DNA of 64,000 nucleotides from JAJPJE01 sp963724985. GTDB taxonomy: Bacteria > Acidobacteriota > Terriglobia > Terriglobales > Acidobacteriaceae. A program made the translations under genes and the position numbers. Of the stretch, positions 1 through 9,400 are shown one piece after another (the first letter of the stretch is position 1; the number at the start of each line of letters is the position of its first letter). The stretch lies in NCBI GenBank assembly GCA_963724985.1, contig CAVRWV010000025.1:204627-268626 (forward strand), given 5' to 3'. Below the pieces are notes generated by a model. That model was not told the DNA's origin. It was given only the letters and a program-made list of their open reading frames with translations, and made no database searches.

Positions 1-1
1 C

Positions 2-754
2 TCCGGCAGCACCAACGTTCTTGCGGGTTCGGGCGTAGACGAGGCATGGACGACGGGAACGCAACTGGCGGAGGCAGTGGTCGAGTTGCTCGAACAGCGC
101 CGTCCGTTCACGCGTGAGAACCTGCAGGAGATGTACATTCGCCGGCGGCGCGAGAGTTTTGTCGATCGCGAGGCGCGCGTCGCGGCTGACTCTCGCAACG
201 GATTCGCGTCTGGAGTTGTGACCGGCATGGTTGGAATGGCTCTGGCCGGTTTCACGCGGGGACGAATCTCGTTTGCATCGCGCTTCCAGCCGTTGCCAAA
301 AGCGACGCGTTCGATCGAAGAGGCGTATGCGCATCGTATTCCTAGACAAGAACTGCGGCAGATTGTCGAAGAGTGCTCGGCGAAGGGAATTGCCGCGCAC
401 GACCGCATTATGGATCGCTGCGGATGGCCAGAGATTCCGTTCGACGGCAAGCTGCTGATCTCGCATCAGGACGCGCTGCTGATGGGCGGCGGCGTGCAGG
501 CGGCTGCGGGATATGCGAATCACGTCGTGTTTATCGATCCGGCGTTGTGCCACAAATGCAATCCAAAGTTGTGCGTGGAGATGTGCTCCGGGCAGGCGAT
601 CACTCGCGGCGATGGAGAGGTTCCGGCGTTCGATCGCGAGAAGTGCGTGTACTGCGGCGCGTGCCTGTGGAATTGCCGCCAGAGCGTAGACGGCGAGCAT
701 GGAAACATCGAGTTCCGCGCGGGCTCCGGCGGACTGCATTCAACCTTGAATTAA
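2..754 (+). CDS. FixC/ETF-quinone oxidoreductase-like flavoprotein with C-terminal ferredoxin domain (5' partial)
   Basis: The reading frame is open to the left edge, so only the C-terminal ~250 residues are seen. The first visible residues (STNVLAGSGVDEAW) look like the end of a FAD-dependent FixC/ETF-QO flavoprotein domain. The last ~60 residues form a two-cluster ferredoxin module, with one cysteine set beginning CHKCNPKLC and a second CVYCGACLWNC, followed by the ETF-QO-like tail. Proteins of this family pass electrons from an electron transfer flavoprotein to quinone or ferredoxin. etfB starts 41 bp downstream and etfA follows, so the three probably form one electron-transfer unit (Fix-like). 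In FixABCX systems the ferredoxin FixX is usually separate; here it appears fused. The exact acceptor cannot be told from the fragment. Confidence 0.75.
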   Translation, partial: SGSTNVLAGSGVDEAWTTGTQLAEAVVELLEQRRPFTRENLQEMYIRRRRESFVDREARVAADSRNGFASGVVTGMVGMALAGFTRGRISFASRFQPLPKATRSIEEAYAHRIPRQELRQIVEECSAKGIAAHDRIMDRCGWPEIPFDGKLLISHQDALLMGGGVQAAAGYANHVVFIDPALCHKCNPKLCVEMCSGQAITRGDGEVPAFDREKCVYCGACLWNCRQSVDGEHGNIEFRAGSGGLHSTLN

Positions 755-795
755 TCACCTTTGAAATTGATTCAGCTTTAGAGGATGTGAACCGA

Positions 796-1606
796 ATGAG
801 TGATGGATATCAGATTGTAGTGTGCGGCAGCATCGTTCCCGATCCGCTGCAGACTCTTGAGCCGATTGAAACTCCGAATGGACCGGCGCTGAAGAACGAA
901 ATGATGCTGCCGGCAGTGCTCGATCCGTGGGCGTCGCATGCGCTGTACGAAGCGGCGAATCTTGCGGCTAAAGTGCCGAACAGCAAGGTGTGGCTCGTAA
1001 GCCTGGCGCCCAAGGCGAAGCTGCAGCAGGTGATGATGACCATCGCGCAGAAAGTCGGCTTCGAACTGGTGGCAGTTGATGGTCCGGCGAGCGGCTTTGG
1101 TGATGCGTACAACGTGGCGGCAGTGCTGGCGGATGCGATTCAGGCGATCCCCGGACTCGATCGTTCGCGACTGCTGCTTGTTTGGCGGATGGGAATCGGC
1201 GAGCCGTGGCGCAGGTGTGACGATGCAATTGGTGGGCGAGCGACTGGGCATCGTCGATCAATTCCAGGGCGTGGACCAGATCACGGTGCAACCAGACGGC
1301 TCGTTCGAAGTGCTCGAGCGCATCGAGGGCGGGCGTCATCAGGTTTCGGTGTGCGCGGGGGCGCCGGCCTTATTGGGATGGGCGACGGGGAATCTTCCGG
1401 AGCCGCGCAACAATCCGCAGGTCGGCATGGCGAACATGCGCACGGTGATGCCGGCGCTGCAGCGTGCGAAGCCTGCGGCGCTAGCGGCCAGTAGTCTGAA
1501 GTATCTGAGCGCGACGCCACCAAAGCAGCAACGGCAAACGCGAATCGTGAAAGACCTCGCAGTAGACGAGATCGCCAACGAAATCGTTGAGTGGATTACG
1601 AAGTAA
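796..1606 (+). CDS. etfB: Electron transfer flavoprotein beta subunit (EtfB/FixA), frame interrupted
   Basis: EtfB and EtfA form the soluble heterodimer that carries electrons from acyl-CoA or other dehydrogenases to the quinone oxidoreductase encoded just upstream. The ATG at 796 follows AGAGGATG. Residues 1-130 read in one frame (MSDGYQIVVCGSIVPDP..., ending near DRSRLLL). The conserved continuation FGGWESASRGAGVTMQLVGE is found only in the next frame and runs to the stop at 1606. The two pieces join if one base is removed near 1165-1185, where CTTGTTTGGC would become CTTTTTGGC. Total length (~269 aa) is normal for the family. No other lesion is visible, so a sequence error or a very recent mutation is more likely than an old pseudogene. 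Confidence 0.8.
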
Positions 1607-1611
1607 GAGAC

Positions 1612-1652
1612 GGCAGGCGAGCGAGCGCGGACAACAACGTCCGCGCCACACA
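1612..1652. repeat. GC-rich intergenic inverted repeat
   Basis: The gap between etfB and etfA holds the perfect stem GCGCGGAC-aacaac-GTCCGCGC. It resembles in layout the palindromes at 17429-17452 and 24963-24987 (GCGGGCG...CGCCCGC then GCCA), including the trailing GCGCCAC. It is probably a member of a dispersed extragenic palindrome family, though it could also affect the etfB/etfA transcript. Confidence 0.5.
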
Positions 1653-1666
1653 ACATAGGAGTTTTC

Positions 1667-2741
1667 GTGGAAAAGATTTTGTTTCTAGCTCATGTCGATG
1701 AGTCCGGCGCATCGTTGCCCAAGTCCGCTTATGAAGTTCTTGGGCTTGCCATAGATCTGGCGGCACAGACGAATGCTGCAGCTTGTCATTGGTCTAATTG
1801 GAGAGAATGTAGAAGCCGCTGCGGGTTCGGTGGCGAGTGCCGGCGCGTCCCGTACGCTCGCTGTTTCTGGCCCCGATTTCGCTCAGGCTCGGTATGCAAC
1901 GGACGCCGCCGCCCTCGAGGCAATCTGCCGTGCAGCCGAGGCAAGCGTTGTTCTGGCTCCGGCTACGTCGCGATTTGCGCGCGTGCTTCCCGGCGTCTCT
2001 GCCCGCCTCTCTGGCCAGGCCGATACGCACATCACCTCAGTCGAAGTCCGTGACGGAGCGCTTACAGCAGGTCGCTGGTTCTATCGGCAGCGGATCGAGA
2101 CAGTCATTCGCCGTGATGCGCGGCCGTGGTTTCTTCTGCTCGAATCAGGCTGTCACGAAGCATGGACAGGCAACCGCGGCACGGCTGCAGTCGAACAAAT
2201 TGCGATCACTCTTCCCGCTGAAGCGAAGCGGACCACAGTGACAGGCATTCGCGCTCCCAAGAGTGAAGCGCAGACGATCCGCCCTGATGCCGGACTGCTA
2301 TTTGTCGCCGGTGCCGGTTGGACGAAAAAGCAATCTGACGGAAAAGTTCACGGCGAAGAGGCCGAATCGCTGATCTTAGGATTCCTGAACGCGTCGAAGG
2401 CTTCACTCGGCGGCAGCAAATCGCTCGTCGACCAGAGCGGCGAACAGCAATCCGTGCTCGGCTTTATGACGCATCTGAATCAGGTTGGTCAGACCGGCTC
2501 GACACCGCGTCATCCCAAGGGCTTGTCTACCTGCTGTCATGGCGAAGAGCCGCACGTAGTCGGTTGGCGCTTCATACACGAGCGCCGTGCGATTAATCTC
2601 GATCCGAACTGCGGATGGGCGCGCGGCAAGGCAGATGTGCTTTATGTGGCCGATGCGTTCGCCGTGATGAGGCGCGTCAACGAACTGCTGGCAGAGCGCA
2701 AAGGAACAGAATTGGAGCACGCAACCGCTGCTTCTGTTTAG
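1667..2741 (+). CDS. etfA: Electron transfer flavoprotein alpha subunit (EtfA/FixB), frame interrupted
   Basis: The FAD-binding partner of EtfB. A GTG start at 1667 lies 6 nt after AGGAG. The first ~38 residues (MEKILFLAHVDESG...) are in one frame. The rest (LVIGLIGENVEAAAG... to the stop at 2741) is in the next frame and needs one base removed near 1765-1785. Downstream sequence is uninterrupted and ends in the FAD-domain region with RRAINLDPNCGWARGKADV, which corresponds to the R-x-INLDP segment of EtfA. The C-terminal part is divergent from classical EtfA, with an unusual CC-H cluster (STCCHGEEPH). This is the second single-base disruption within 700 bp, in the partner of another disrupted gene. 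Confidence 0.75.
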
Positions 2742-2747
2742 GAAAGA

Positions 2748-4079
2748 TCAGGCAGTCACCCTGGCTGCCTTAATTTTCCCCGCGCGGACCGCCTTGCGGA
2801 AGGCCTCGTAATCGGCTGTCACCTGGCTGGCGTAGGCGATCGCAAACTTTTCAAGAGCTCGATCGAGCTTCGCGCCCACACCAATGTAGCCTGCGATCGC
2901 GTACGGATCTCCGGATCGCGTGTGTCCCTTGGCCAGCACCTGGCCGCAGGTCTGCGCGTACGACAATAATCCCTTGCCGCGAAGGTCTTCATTGTTGATG
3001 GAAGCTTTGTGATCGCTCATTTGCCGGACGAGGTAATCGCGTCCATCGAAGGAGGTCCATCCGAGCAGCGGATCGGACTCCACCTGCATGCGACGCTGTC
3101 CTTCGACCACTCGGCGTCCCTGATTGATATTGGTCTGCGGAGCTCGGAGGTAGGGCGCGTAGGACGACAACGGTTCTTCCTTGATCTGCAAAAAAAGCGG
3201 ATCCTTTGCGCCATTGCCGAACATGAGGACAACGTAATCGCGCGTTGCCACGCTTCCGGTTCCCACCACCTTAAAGGCCACATCGGCCGGTCGATACAGA
3301 TCGAACATGTGCTGCCGTTCCGGCGCAAGCGTTTCGCGGTAGCTGCCGAGGGAGTCGAGGATAACTTTCCGCAGCGACGGATTCACATGGGTCAGGAGCG
3401 GTTTCGCTTCTTTGAAGCGGCGAATCGATCGCGAGGATGGAACCGTGAGTTTTCTCAGGCTCTGGAGCGGAGTCGAGCGTTGCGCTTTTCGCAGCGCAGA
3501 ACGAACCGCAACATCGGCAGCCAGGTGCACGCGATAACGAACTGCGTCGAGGTACGGCATCTCCGCCAGCAGATGGATCGTCTCACGATAGCACCGGCTG
3601 AACTCAAGAACGGCGGCGCGACAGGCACGATCGGTATCGCCGGCTTCGCGCCCGGCGAGCACAAGGCTCGTGCCTAATCGCTTCAGGTCCCACTCCCATG
3701 GAGCTTCAACGGTCTCATCGAAGTCGTTGATGTCGAATACCAACTTGCCGTCGGGAGCGGCAAAGGCTCCGAGATTGCGGACATGCGCATCACCGCAGAT
3801 CTGCACCCGGATTTTCGTGTTCGGCATGGTCGACAGGTCGGCGGCCATGAGGGGCACCGAGCCGCGATAAAAGGTGAACGGCGAAACCGCCATTCGTCCC
3901 ATCTTGATGGGCAGCAACTCGGGAATGCGATCACGATTCGCGGCGATCAGCAGATCGACGACATCGTATGTCCTGCGCCTGGGATTCCATGTGGCGTGCT
4001 TGGACCGGCCGAGCGTCCGCCGGCGTCCCTGGCCCAACCGTTTACGCTCTTCGCAGTGGAGGAGACTCTCGTTATCCAT
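2748..4079 (-). CDS. DUF2252 family protein (kinase-like fold, function unknown)
   Basis: A 443-residue protein of the DUF2252 family. Recognisable blocks are KMGRMAVSPFTFYRGS near residue 60, QICGDAHVRNLGAF near residue 95 and FDINDFDETVEAPWEWDLKR near residue 115. The HVRN / DFDE pattern is reminiscent of the aminoglycoside-phosphotransferase (protein-kinase-like) fold, with the D-x-x-x-x-N and D-x-D catalytic style. The substrate is not known. There is no signal peptide or membrane segment. It is convergent with etfA (6 bp between stops) and divergent from the lacI-type gene, so the operator at 4189-4208 lies in its own upstream region and could regulate it as well. Confidence 0.8.
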   Translation of the reverse strand: MDNESLLHCEERKRLGQGRRRTLGRSKHATWNPRRRTYDVVDLLIAANRDRIPELLPIKMGRMAVSPFTFYRGSVPLMAADLSTMPNTKIRVQICGDAHVRNLGAFAAPDGKLVFDINDFDETVEAPWEWDLKRLGTSLVLAGREAGDTDRACRAAVLEFSRCYRETIHLLAEMPYLDAVRYRVHLAADVAVRSALRKAQRSTPLQSLRKLTVPSSRSIRRFKEAKPLLTHVNPSLRKVILDSLGSYRETLAPERQHMFDLYRPADVAFKVVGTGSVATRDYVVLMFGNGAKDPLFLQIKEEPLSSYAPYLRAPQTNINQGRRVVEGQRRMQVESDPLLGWTSFDGRDYLVRQMSDHKASINNEDLRGKGLLSYAQTCGQVLAKGHTRSGDPYAIAGYIGVGAKLDRALEKFAIAYASQVTADYEAFRKAVRAGKIKAARVTA

Positions 4080-4188
4080 CTCTCTGTAAGGTTCCTGGCA
4101 ATTGCTCAGATTATTGCATTCACTTGTAACACGTTCTGTTGATGAGCCCAGAATAGGGGATTTCGCTGAGAGTCGGGCAGCAACTTTC

Positions 4189-4208
4189 TTTCGTTAACGT
4201 TAACGAAA
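4189..4208. promoter_or_regulatory. Perfect 20-bp palindromic LacI-family operator
   Basis: TTTCGTTAACGTTAACGAAA is a perfect palindrome centred on AACGTT, the central CG dyad typical of LacI/GalR operators. It lies 31 bp upstream of the LacI-family gene at 4240 and 110 bp upstream of the divergent DUF2252 gene. The natural reading is an autoregulatory operator. The ligand of the regulator is unknown. Confidence 0.75.
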
Positions 4209-4239
4209 ATGGTATTATGCGCAGTCCGAACCTAAGGTC

Positions 4240-5332
4240 ATGAAGCCTGAGAAGATAGGCATTTACCGAATTGCGGAGCTGGCAGAGGTCTCGATAGGAA
4301 CGGTGGACCGCGCCCTTCACGGGCGACCTGGGATTAACGAAGCAACGCGGGCTCGTGTCCTTCGTGTAGCGGAAAAGCTCGGCTACAAGCCAAATTTGGC
4401 GGCACGGGCGCTGTCGATCGCAAGGTCTGGTCTGCGGATCGGAATCTGCGTCCCCACCGAAATCCATTTCTTCTACGATCAACTCTGGCAGGGCATTCTG
4501 GACGAGGCCCAGCGCTTCAGTCATTTGGGCATTGAATTCGTCTATCGACCAGTGAAGGAACTTGGCAAGGGAGACGCCGAGGCCCTGGCGTCTCTCCTCA
4601 GCAGCGATGTGAACGGCGTGATTCTGAGCCCTGGAAATCCGGCGGAGATGACGCCGCTGATTAACCGCGCCGAAGCGGGCGGAATACGCGTGATCTGCGT
4701 TTCTACGGATGCTCCTGGTTCCAGCCGCTCAACCATTGTTTTCGCCGAACCGACGTTGAATGGCCAGATGGCCGGAGAAATTCTGGGCAAGTGCCTACCG
4801 CCGAATTCCGGGGCCGCGGTAATAACCGGTATGGCCGAAACGGAAGACCATCGGAAGAAGACGGAAGGTTTCTGCGAAACATTTCCGCGTTTTTGCGAGG
4901 GCGGCAAGGTTGTTGCGGTTATCGAAGGCCGCGAGCACGAAGAGCAAACGTACAAGAAAGTGTTGCGTCTGTTGAATTCCGAGCAGACGCTTGCGGGAAT
5001 CTACGTGACAACGGTGAACTCGCTTCCCGGTATGTCGAGCACTTAAGGAAACCGGCAACGCGGGTCGCGTAAAGCTCGTTACTACCGATCTTTTTCCGGA
5101 GATGATTCCGTTCTTTCAAGACGGAACGATTACCGCTTCCATCTATCAGCAGCCGTATGAGCAAGGCCGAAAAGCGGTACGACTCCTGGTGGACTATCTT
5201 GCGGCGCAGGCTGCCATCCCTGAATTCCAGTACTTTGAGTCCGTCGATTGTCCTGGCCTCGGCGTTAAGCCAGTTTCGCGAAATCCTCGAAGAGCGCGAG
5301 CCTGGGGCAATGTCGCGACTGCAGATCCCTAA
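4240..5332 (+). CDS. LacI-family transcriptional regulator, frame interrupted near 5030
   Basis: The N-terminal helix-turn-helix (YRIAELAEVSIGTVDRAL, residues ~6-23) and hinge region are typical of LacI/GalR repressors. They are followed by a periplasmic-binding-protein-like sensor domain (GIRVICVSTDAPGS, AEPTLNGQMAG) of the sugar/Rbs-type class. The first frame stops at 5046 after NSLPGMSST. Removing one C from the CCC near 5032-5034 restores NSLPVCRALKETGNAG and continues with KLVTTDLFPEMIPFFQDG and SIYQQPYEQGRKAVRLLVDY to a stop at 5330-5332, giving the normal ~360-residue length. The extension matches the family C-terminus well, so the shift may be a homopolymer error. The gene end overlaps the convergent glucoamylase stop by 4 bp. 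GH15, zwf and gntK nearby suggest sugar-related targets, by inference only. Confidence 0.75.
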
Positions 5333-7773
5333 AAACGGCCGCTGGATTGGGCGGCTGCAGAACTGAGGGGCTCCTTCGCCGCAGTCAGCCGCACTTCGTA
5401 GTCAGCACCTTCCCATGTGCCAGTAGACGACCAGTGAAAGGTAAAGCGAATCGGCGCTTGCTGGTCGCGCTGAGTCGGAATATCGACGTAATAGACGCCC
5501 ACTGCGGTAGGGCTAGCGTGCGAATCCTGCACATTCTGCCAATCGTCATCACTCCAGTGAAGAACGAATTCCTCGGCTGCGAGGACACGAAGCCGTGTTC
5601 CGGCCGGCATGCTCCGAATCTGCCGATTGTGCTTCCACATTTCGATGCTGCCGGATGTTTTCTTCCCGCCGTTTAGATATCGTTCTGCGACATGAGGCAG
5701 ACAATCGAATACTTTCCCGTCGGCAGCGGAACGCAGCAGCTTGATGTATTCCGAATGAGCCCACAATAGGGGGATCGCAGCTCCGGTCGGTCCGCCGAAG
5801 AACATGCGCTTCTCAGGCAAATCAGGCTGATCCCAAAGCTGTTCAGGAAGCAACCCAACGCCATGCGCGAATCGCTCCATTGCGCGCAAGTAGGGCAGGG
5901 GATCTCTGCCTGCCGCCAGTTCGTAGTGACCACGTTCTCCGGTCAACAAAGGCCACAGACCGCCTTTACCCCAAACCTGAAAGGAACAGCCGTCCGGTTG
6001 CTGACCGTAGCCGTCGTGGTTGTATCGATGCCAGCAGGGACCTAGTGGTGTTTCGACTTTGAGCACGGCATCGACAACTCGCAGCGAGTCGACCATCAGA
6101 GGATCGTTCGCCTTGCGAATGCCGTAGCGGACGAGCTCCAGAAACCCGCCATCGACGATATCTTTCGCAGGGTAATCGTGCTGTGCTTCAGGAGGCTGAT
6201 TCGCAAGCCGAAGGACGGCGCAGTCAGGATTCTCATCGATGCAGGCGCCGTGGGCGGCAGCCGTGTTGATCCGAATGTAGTGACGCGGAATGCCGGGTAC
6301 GAGCGAACCATTGTTGGTGACCGTCCATTGCTCGATGTGCGCTTCGAGGAAGTCGGCATGTTGGCGAACGAATTCTGCACTTTCGTCCTCGCGACGCTCC
6401 TGGAGGAAGTCGGCGGCGCAGATGAGTGCGGCAATGTTTACCGCAAGCGTGTAAGGCGAATAGCCACTCGATTCTTCCCAACGATCCTGCGCGGTCGCCG
6501 GTCCTTCGCGGATAATGAATCCACACGCACGCTGCACCATGGTGAAGGGATCGAAATTGCCGAGAGCATTTTCACGGCGAAGGCGCCAGGCGAGAATGAT
6601 CGGAAATGATGCTTCGTCCAGTTGGACGCCAGTCCAATAGGGTCGCCCGTCGATCCAGAAATTCTGGTAGAAGCCCCCGTCGTCGCGTTGCGACACTGCC
6701 AAGTAGATCAGCGCGCGCAGCGGCGTGCTGAGATCGCCGACGGCGAGCAGACTGGTGGCGGAATTCACCATGTCGCGCGTCCAAACGAGGTGATAGCCGC
6801 CCAACTCGTCATCGCCCTTATCTTCACCCCAGGGAATGCTGAGGGACGCGATCATGGCGCCGGGGTAGGTCTTGTCCTCATGCGCAAGCAACAGGTTCAC
6901 GCTGCGCTCGAATAACTCAGAGTCCTTCGCTTTCAGGTGGTCCATCAGCGCGAAGCGTTTTGAAGTCCGCTGCCACTGCGTGATGAAGTTTTCGTAGTTG
7001 TGCGAAAAGGGGATGCTGAGAGATTGAATCAGCGTGGTGACGGCATCGTGCTGACTGTTGCCGAATGCCATGCCGAGGGTGAATTCTCTTCCGCCGGAGA
7101 GATCCAGTTGCCCCATCAGAGCGACGTTGCCGCCGTAGGCGGCGTCGTACTCCCAGTCCATGACGAAATTGTCGTGCAGGTCGGTCCAGCCATCGTTTAC
7201 GGCGACGAATCCGCAGGAGCAGCGCAGGAAAGGCACGGTGGCTCCGAGGGCGAGCCACGTGTTGTTCTTGTAAGCCGTCAGGATCTTGCGACCCTTGAAA
7301 TTGAGCACTTCAGCGTTGTTGTGCCATCCGGCAATTTCCAGATGAGGAGCGCAGAGGACGAAGAGCTGCATGCGCGAGAGGAGAATCGAATCCCCATGCA
7401 GCTTCGTTTGAATCAGCAGACAATCCTGGTGAGGATGCCCGATTACGGTCTTCTCGATGCTGTAACGCCCGTGCGCATCACTGTTGATCACCCGGAACCC
7501 GAGCGCGGATTCCGAGACTCCTTCGATGTGAGTCGCGAGATTACGGCGCTCATCGTGAAAGAAGCTGGCGCCGTCGGTGATCAGGAATTGCAGATCGCGA
7601 ATCTGGGGCGAATCGATCGTGGGATAGTAAACCTCAGTCACACTGCCGCCCGAAAGCGTGTACCAGATGTGGCTGGAGGTGGAGTAGGCAGTTCCGACTG
7701 CGTCTTTTGCGCCGCGCGTCCACTTCGGCTCAAGTCCGGGGCCGCCCGGGGCAATACGTTTACCTTCGCTCAA
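5329..7773 (-). CDS. Glucoamylase / GH15 glucan 1,4-alpha-glucosidase
   Basis: A large (~814 aa) inverting glycoside hydrolase of family 15 releasing glucose from alpha-glucans. The N-terminal beta-domain begins GGPGLEPKWTRGAKDAVGTAYS. The catalytic (alpha/alpha)6 barrel includes GGYHLVWTRDMVNSA, RWEESSGYSPYTLA with the probable general acid Glu, and PLLWAHSEYIKL with the probable base Glu. A short C-terminal beta-rich extension follows. There is no clear signal peptide, so the enzyme is probably cytoplasmic. The frame stays open far into zwf, but conserved sequence begins only at ~7760. I chose the TTG at 7771-7773, 52 bp after the zwf stop, because it follows a G-rich stretch (GTGGGG). This puts it in an operon with zwf, so released glucose could feed the oxidative pentose phosphate route. 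Confidence 0.85.
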   Translation of the reverse strand: MSEGKRIAPGGPGLEPKWTRGAKDAVGTAYSTSSHIWYTLSGGSVTEVYYPTIDSPQIRDLQFLITDGASFFHDERRNLATHIEGVSESALGFRVINSDAHGRYSIEKTVIGHPHQDCLLIQTKLHGDSILLSRMQLFVLCAPHLEIAGWHNNAEVLNFKGRKILTAYKNNTWLALGATVPFLRCSCGFVAVNDGWTDLHDNFVMDWEYDAAYGGNVALMGQLDLSGGREFTLGMAFGNSQHDAVTTLIQSLSIPFSHNYENFITQWQRTSKRFALMDHLKAKDSELFERSVNLLLAHEDKTYPGAMIASLSIPWGEDKGDDELGGYHLVWTRDMVNSATSLLAVGDLSTPLRALIYLAVSQRDDGGFYQNFWIDGRPYWTGVQLDEASFPIILAWRLRRENALGNFDPFTMVQRACGFIIREGPATAQDRWEESSGYSPYTLAVNIAALICAADFLQERREDESAEFVRQHADFLEAHIEQWTVTNNGSLVPGIPRHYIRINTAAAHGACIDENPDCAVLRLANQPPEAQHDYPAKDIVDGGFLELVRYGIRKANDPLMVDSLRVVDAVLKVETPLGPCWHRYNHDGYGQQPDGCSFQVWGKGGLWPLLTGERGHYELAAGRDPLPYLRAMERFAHGVGLLPEQLWDQPDLPEKRMFFGGPTGAAIPLLWAHSEYIKLLRSAADGKVFDCLPHVAERYLNGGKKTSGSIEMWKHNRQIRSMPAGTRLRVLAAEEFVLHWSDDDWQNVQDSHASPTAVGVYYVDIPTQRDQQAPIRFTFHWSSTGTWEGADYEVRLTAAKEPLSSAAAQSSGRF

Positions 7774-7825
7774 AAGTACCCCACTCGCCTGAAAGTTTCG
7801 ATGATCGCGCCGCTCTGTTTGCAGA

Positions 7826-9400
7826 TTAGTCTGCTGCGAGTTCTTTCGCAGCTTCCTTTTCTCGCAGCGGTCGCCAGTAGTGCCCGTTACGCTCCACAAG
7901 TTCATTCGCCGCCGCCGGCCCTTCGCTTCCCGCCGCATAGTTGGGGAAGTTGGGCACCGGCAATTGCTGCCATGCATCTTCGATGGGCGTGACGATCCGC
8001 CACTCGGCCTCCACCTCATCTCGGCGCGTAAACAGTGTGGCATCACCGCGCATCGCATCGAGCAACAGAGTTTCGTAGGCAACAGGCGTTCGCGATCCGA
8101 ATGCTGACTGGTAGGAGAAGTCCATCTGCACGGTGCTCGCCCGCATTTGCGTTCCGGGGAGTTTTGCTTCGAAGGTCATTGCTATGCCTTCGTTCGGCTG
8201 AATACGTAGCGAGATGATGTTGGATTCGATCTTGTCGCCATTGTCGCGCGCGAACAAGGCCTGCGGTGTGCGTTTAAAGTGAACTCGCACTTCGGTCATC
8301 GACTCGGCCAAACGTTTTCCGGTGCGGACGTAAAAGGGAACTCCCGCCCAGCGCCAATTGTGGATATGAAATTCGACAGCCGCGAACGTTTCTGTTTTTG
8401 AATCGGGCTTCACTCCCCGTTCCTGGCGGTAGCCGGGCGCCGTTTTTCCGTTGACGGTCCCAGGGCCATATTGTCCCCGGACGGTGCGGTGCGCCACTTC
8501 CGGGACCGTCATCGGACGTATGGAGCGGAGGACCTGTACCTTCTGCTCGCGGACGGAATCCGCGTCAAAGGCGACTGGCGGCTCCATGGCGGTGAGGGTC
8601 ACGAGTTGCAAAAGGTGATTCGCAACCATGTCGCGCAAGGCACCCGTTTCTTCATAGAACGCTGCACGGCTCTCAACTCCGAGCGTTTCCGCGGCCGTGA
8701 TCTCTACAAAGTCGATGTAGTTGCGATTCCAGACAGGTTCAAACAGCGAGTTGCCGAAACGAAAGACCAGGATGTTCTGGACGGTTTCCTTGCCGAGGTA
8801 ATGGTCTATGCGATAGACGCTGGGCTCTTCGAAGACTCGCGCCACGATTTCGTTCAGCTCATGTGCGGATTTCAAATCGCGCCCGAAGGGCTTTTCCAGC
8901 ACGATACGGGTCCAGCCCTTTTCATTCTTCGCCAAGCCTGCGTCGCCCAGGCCTTCGACGATTGGCGGAGCGATCGACGCCGGCACAGAAACATAGAACA
9001 GGTGGTTGGGGCTCGATCCATTCTTCTCCAATTCGTCGAGCTTTGCCGAGAGCTTCGGGTAGAAGGATCCCTGGTTGGGGTCCCCGACGATATAGTGCAA
9101 TCGCTTGGCAAAACGCTCCCAGTCTTCGGGAGTGAAATCACGCGCGTCGCGGGAAGAAGAAACGGCTTCCCTCATCTTCTCGCGAAACTGATCGTCGCTC
9201 ATCTCGGTTCGGCCGATGCCGAGCACTTCGAATGCATTGTTGGTGCATCCAATGCATGCGAGATCGTAGAGAGCGGGCATCAATTTACGAGAAGTCAGAT
9301 CGCCAGTCGCTCCGAAGATCACCAACGTGCATGCGTCACCCTTCGGAAGCGGTGGAAGTGTTGTCTGCCGCAAAGGCGTTGCTTGAACGACTGCACTCAT
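7826..9400 (-). CDS. zwf: Glucose-6-phosphate 1-dehydrogenase
   Basis: Oxidises glucose-6-phosphate to 6-phosphogluconolactone with NAD(P)+, the entry to the oxidative pentose phosphate or Entner-Doudoroff routes. The 524 residues show the nucleotide-binding GATGDL (residues 30-35), the substrate/catalytic motif RIDHYLGKE (197-205) with its catalytic histidines, and FEPVWNRNYIDFVEIT. GGGAG lies upstream of the ATG at 9400. Length is normal. The glucoamylase gene follows on the same strand, and a gluconokinase gene is 1.4 kb away, so glucose catabolism is clustered here. Confidence 0.95.
   Translation of the reverse strand: MSAVVQATPLRQTTLPPLPKGDACTLVIFGATGDLTSRKLMPALYDLACIGCTNNAFEVLGIGRTEMSDDQFREKMREAVSSSRDARDFTPEDWERFAKRLHYIVGDPNQGSFYPKLSAKLDELEKNGSSPNHLFYVSVPASIAPPIVEGLGDAGLAKNEKGWTRIVLEKPFGRDLKSAHELNEIVARVFEEPSVYRIDHYLGKETVQNILVFRFGNSLFEPVWNRNYIDFVEITAAETLGVESRAAFYEETGALRDMVANHLLQLVTLTAMEPPVAFDADSVREQKVQVLRSIRPMTVPEVAHRTVRGQYGPGTVNGKTAPGYRQERGVKPDSKTETFAAVEFHIHNWRWAGVPFYVRTGKRLAESMTEVRVHFKRTPQALFARDNGDKIESNIISLRIQPNEGIAMTFEAKLPGTQMRASTVQMDFSYQSAFGSRTPVAYETLLLDAMRGDATLFTRRDEVEAEWRIVTPIEDAWQQLPVPNFPNYAAGSEGPAAANELVERNGHYWRPLREKEAAKELAAD

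Noticed and set aside
1165..1185. Programmed ribosomal frameshift in etfB
   Set aside because: No slippery heptamer, stop codon or stimulatory structure at the shift, and ETF genes are not known to use one. Similar shifts in four other genes favour indel errors.
373..1494. 373-codon frame spanning the end of the FixC-like gene and the first half of etfB
   Set aside because: Its first ~140 codons are out of frame with the FixC/ferredoxin domain and Arg-rich, and its tail after ~1175 is out of frame with conserved etfB sequence. Only the middle is real.
5329..8082. Longer glucoamylase starting at 8082 inside zwf
   Set aside because: The extra ~100 residues are Arg-rich antisense-like sequence overlapping zwf codons, and family similarity begins only after 7773.
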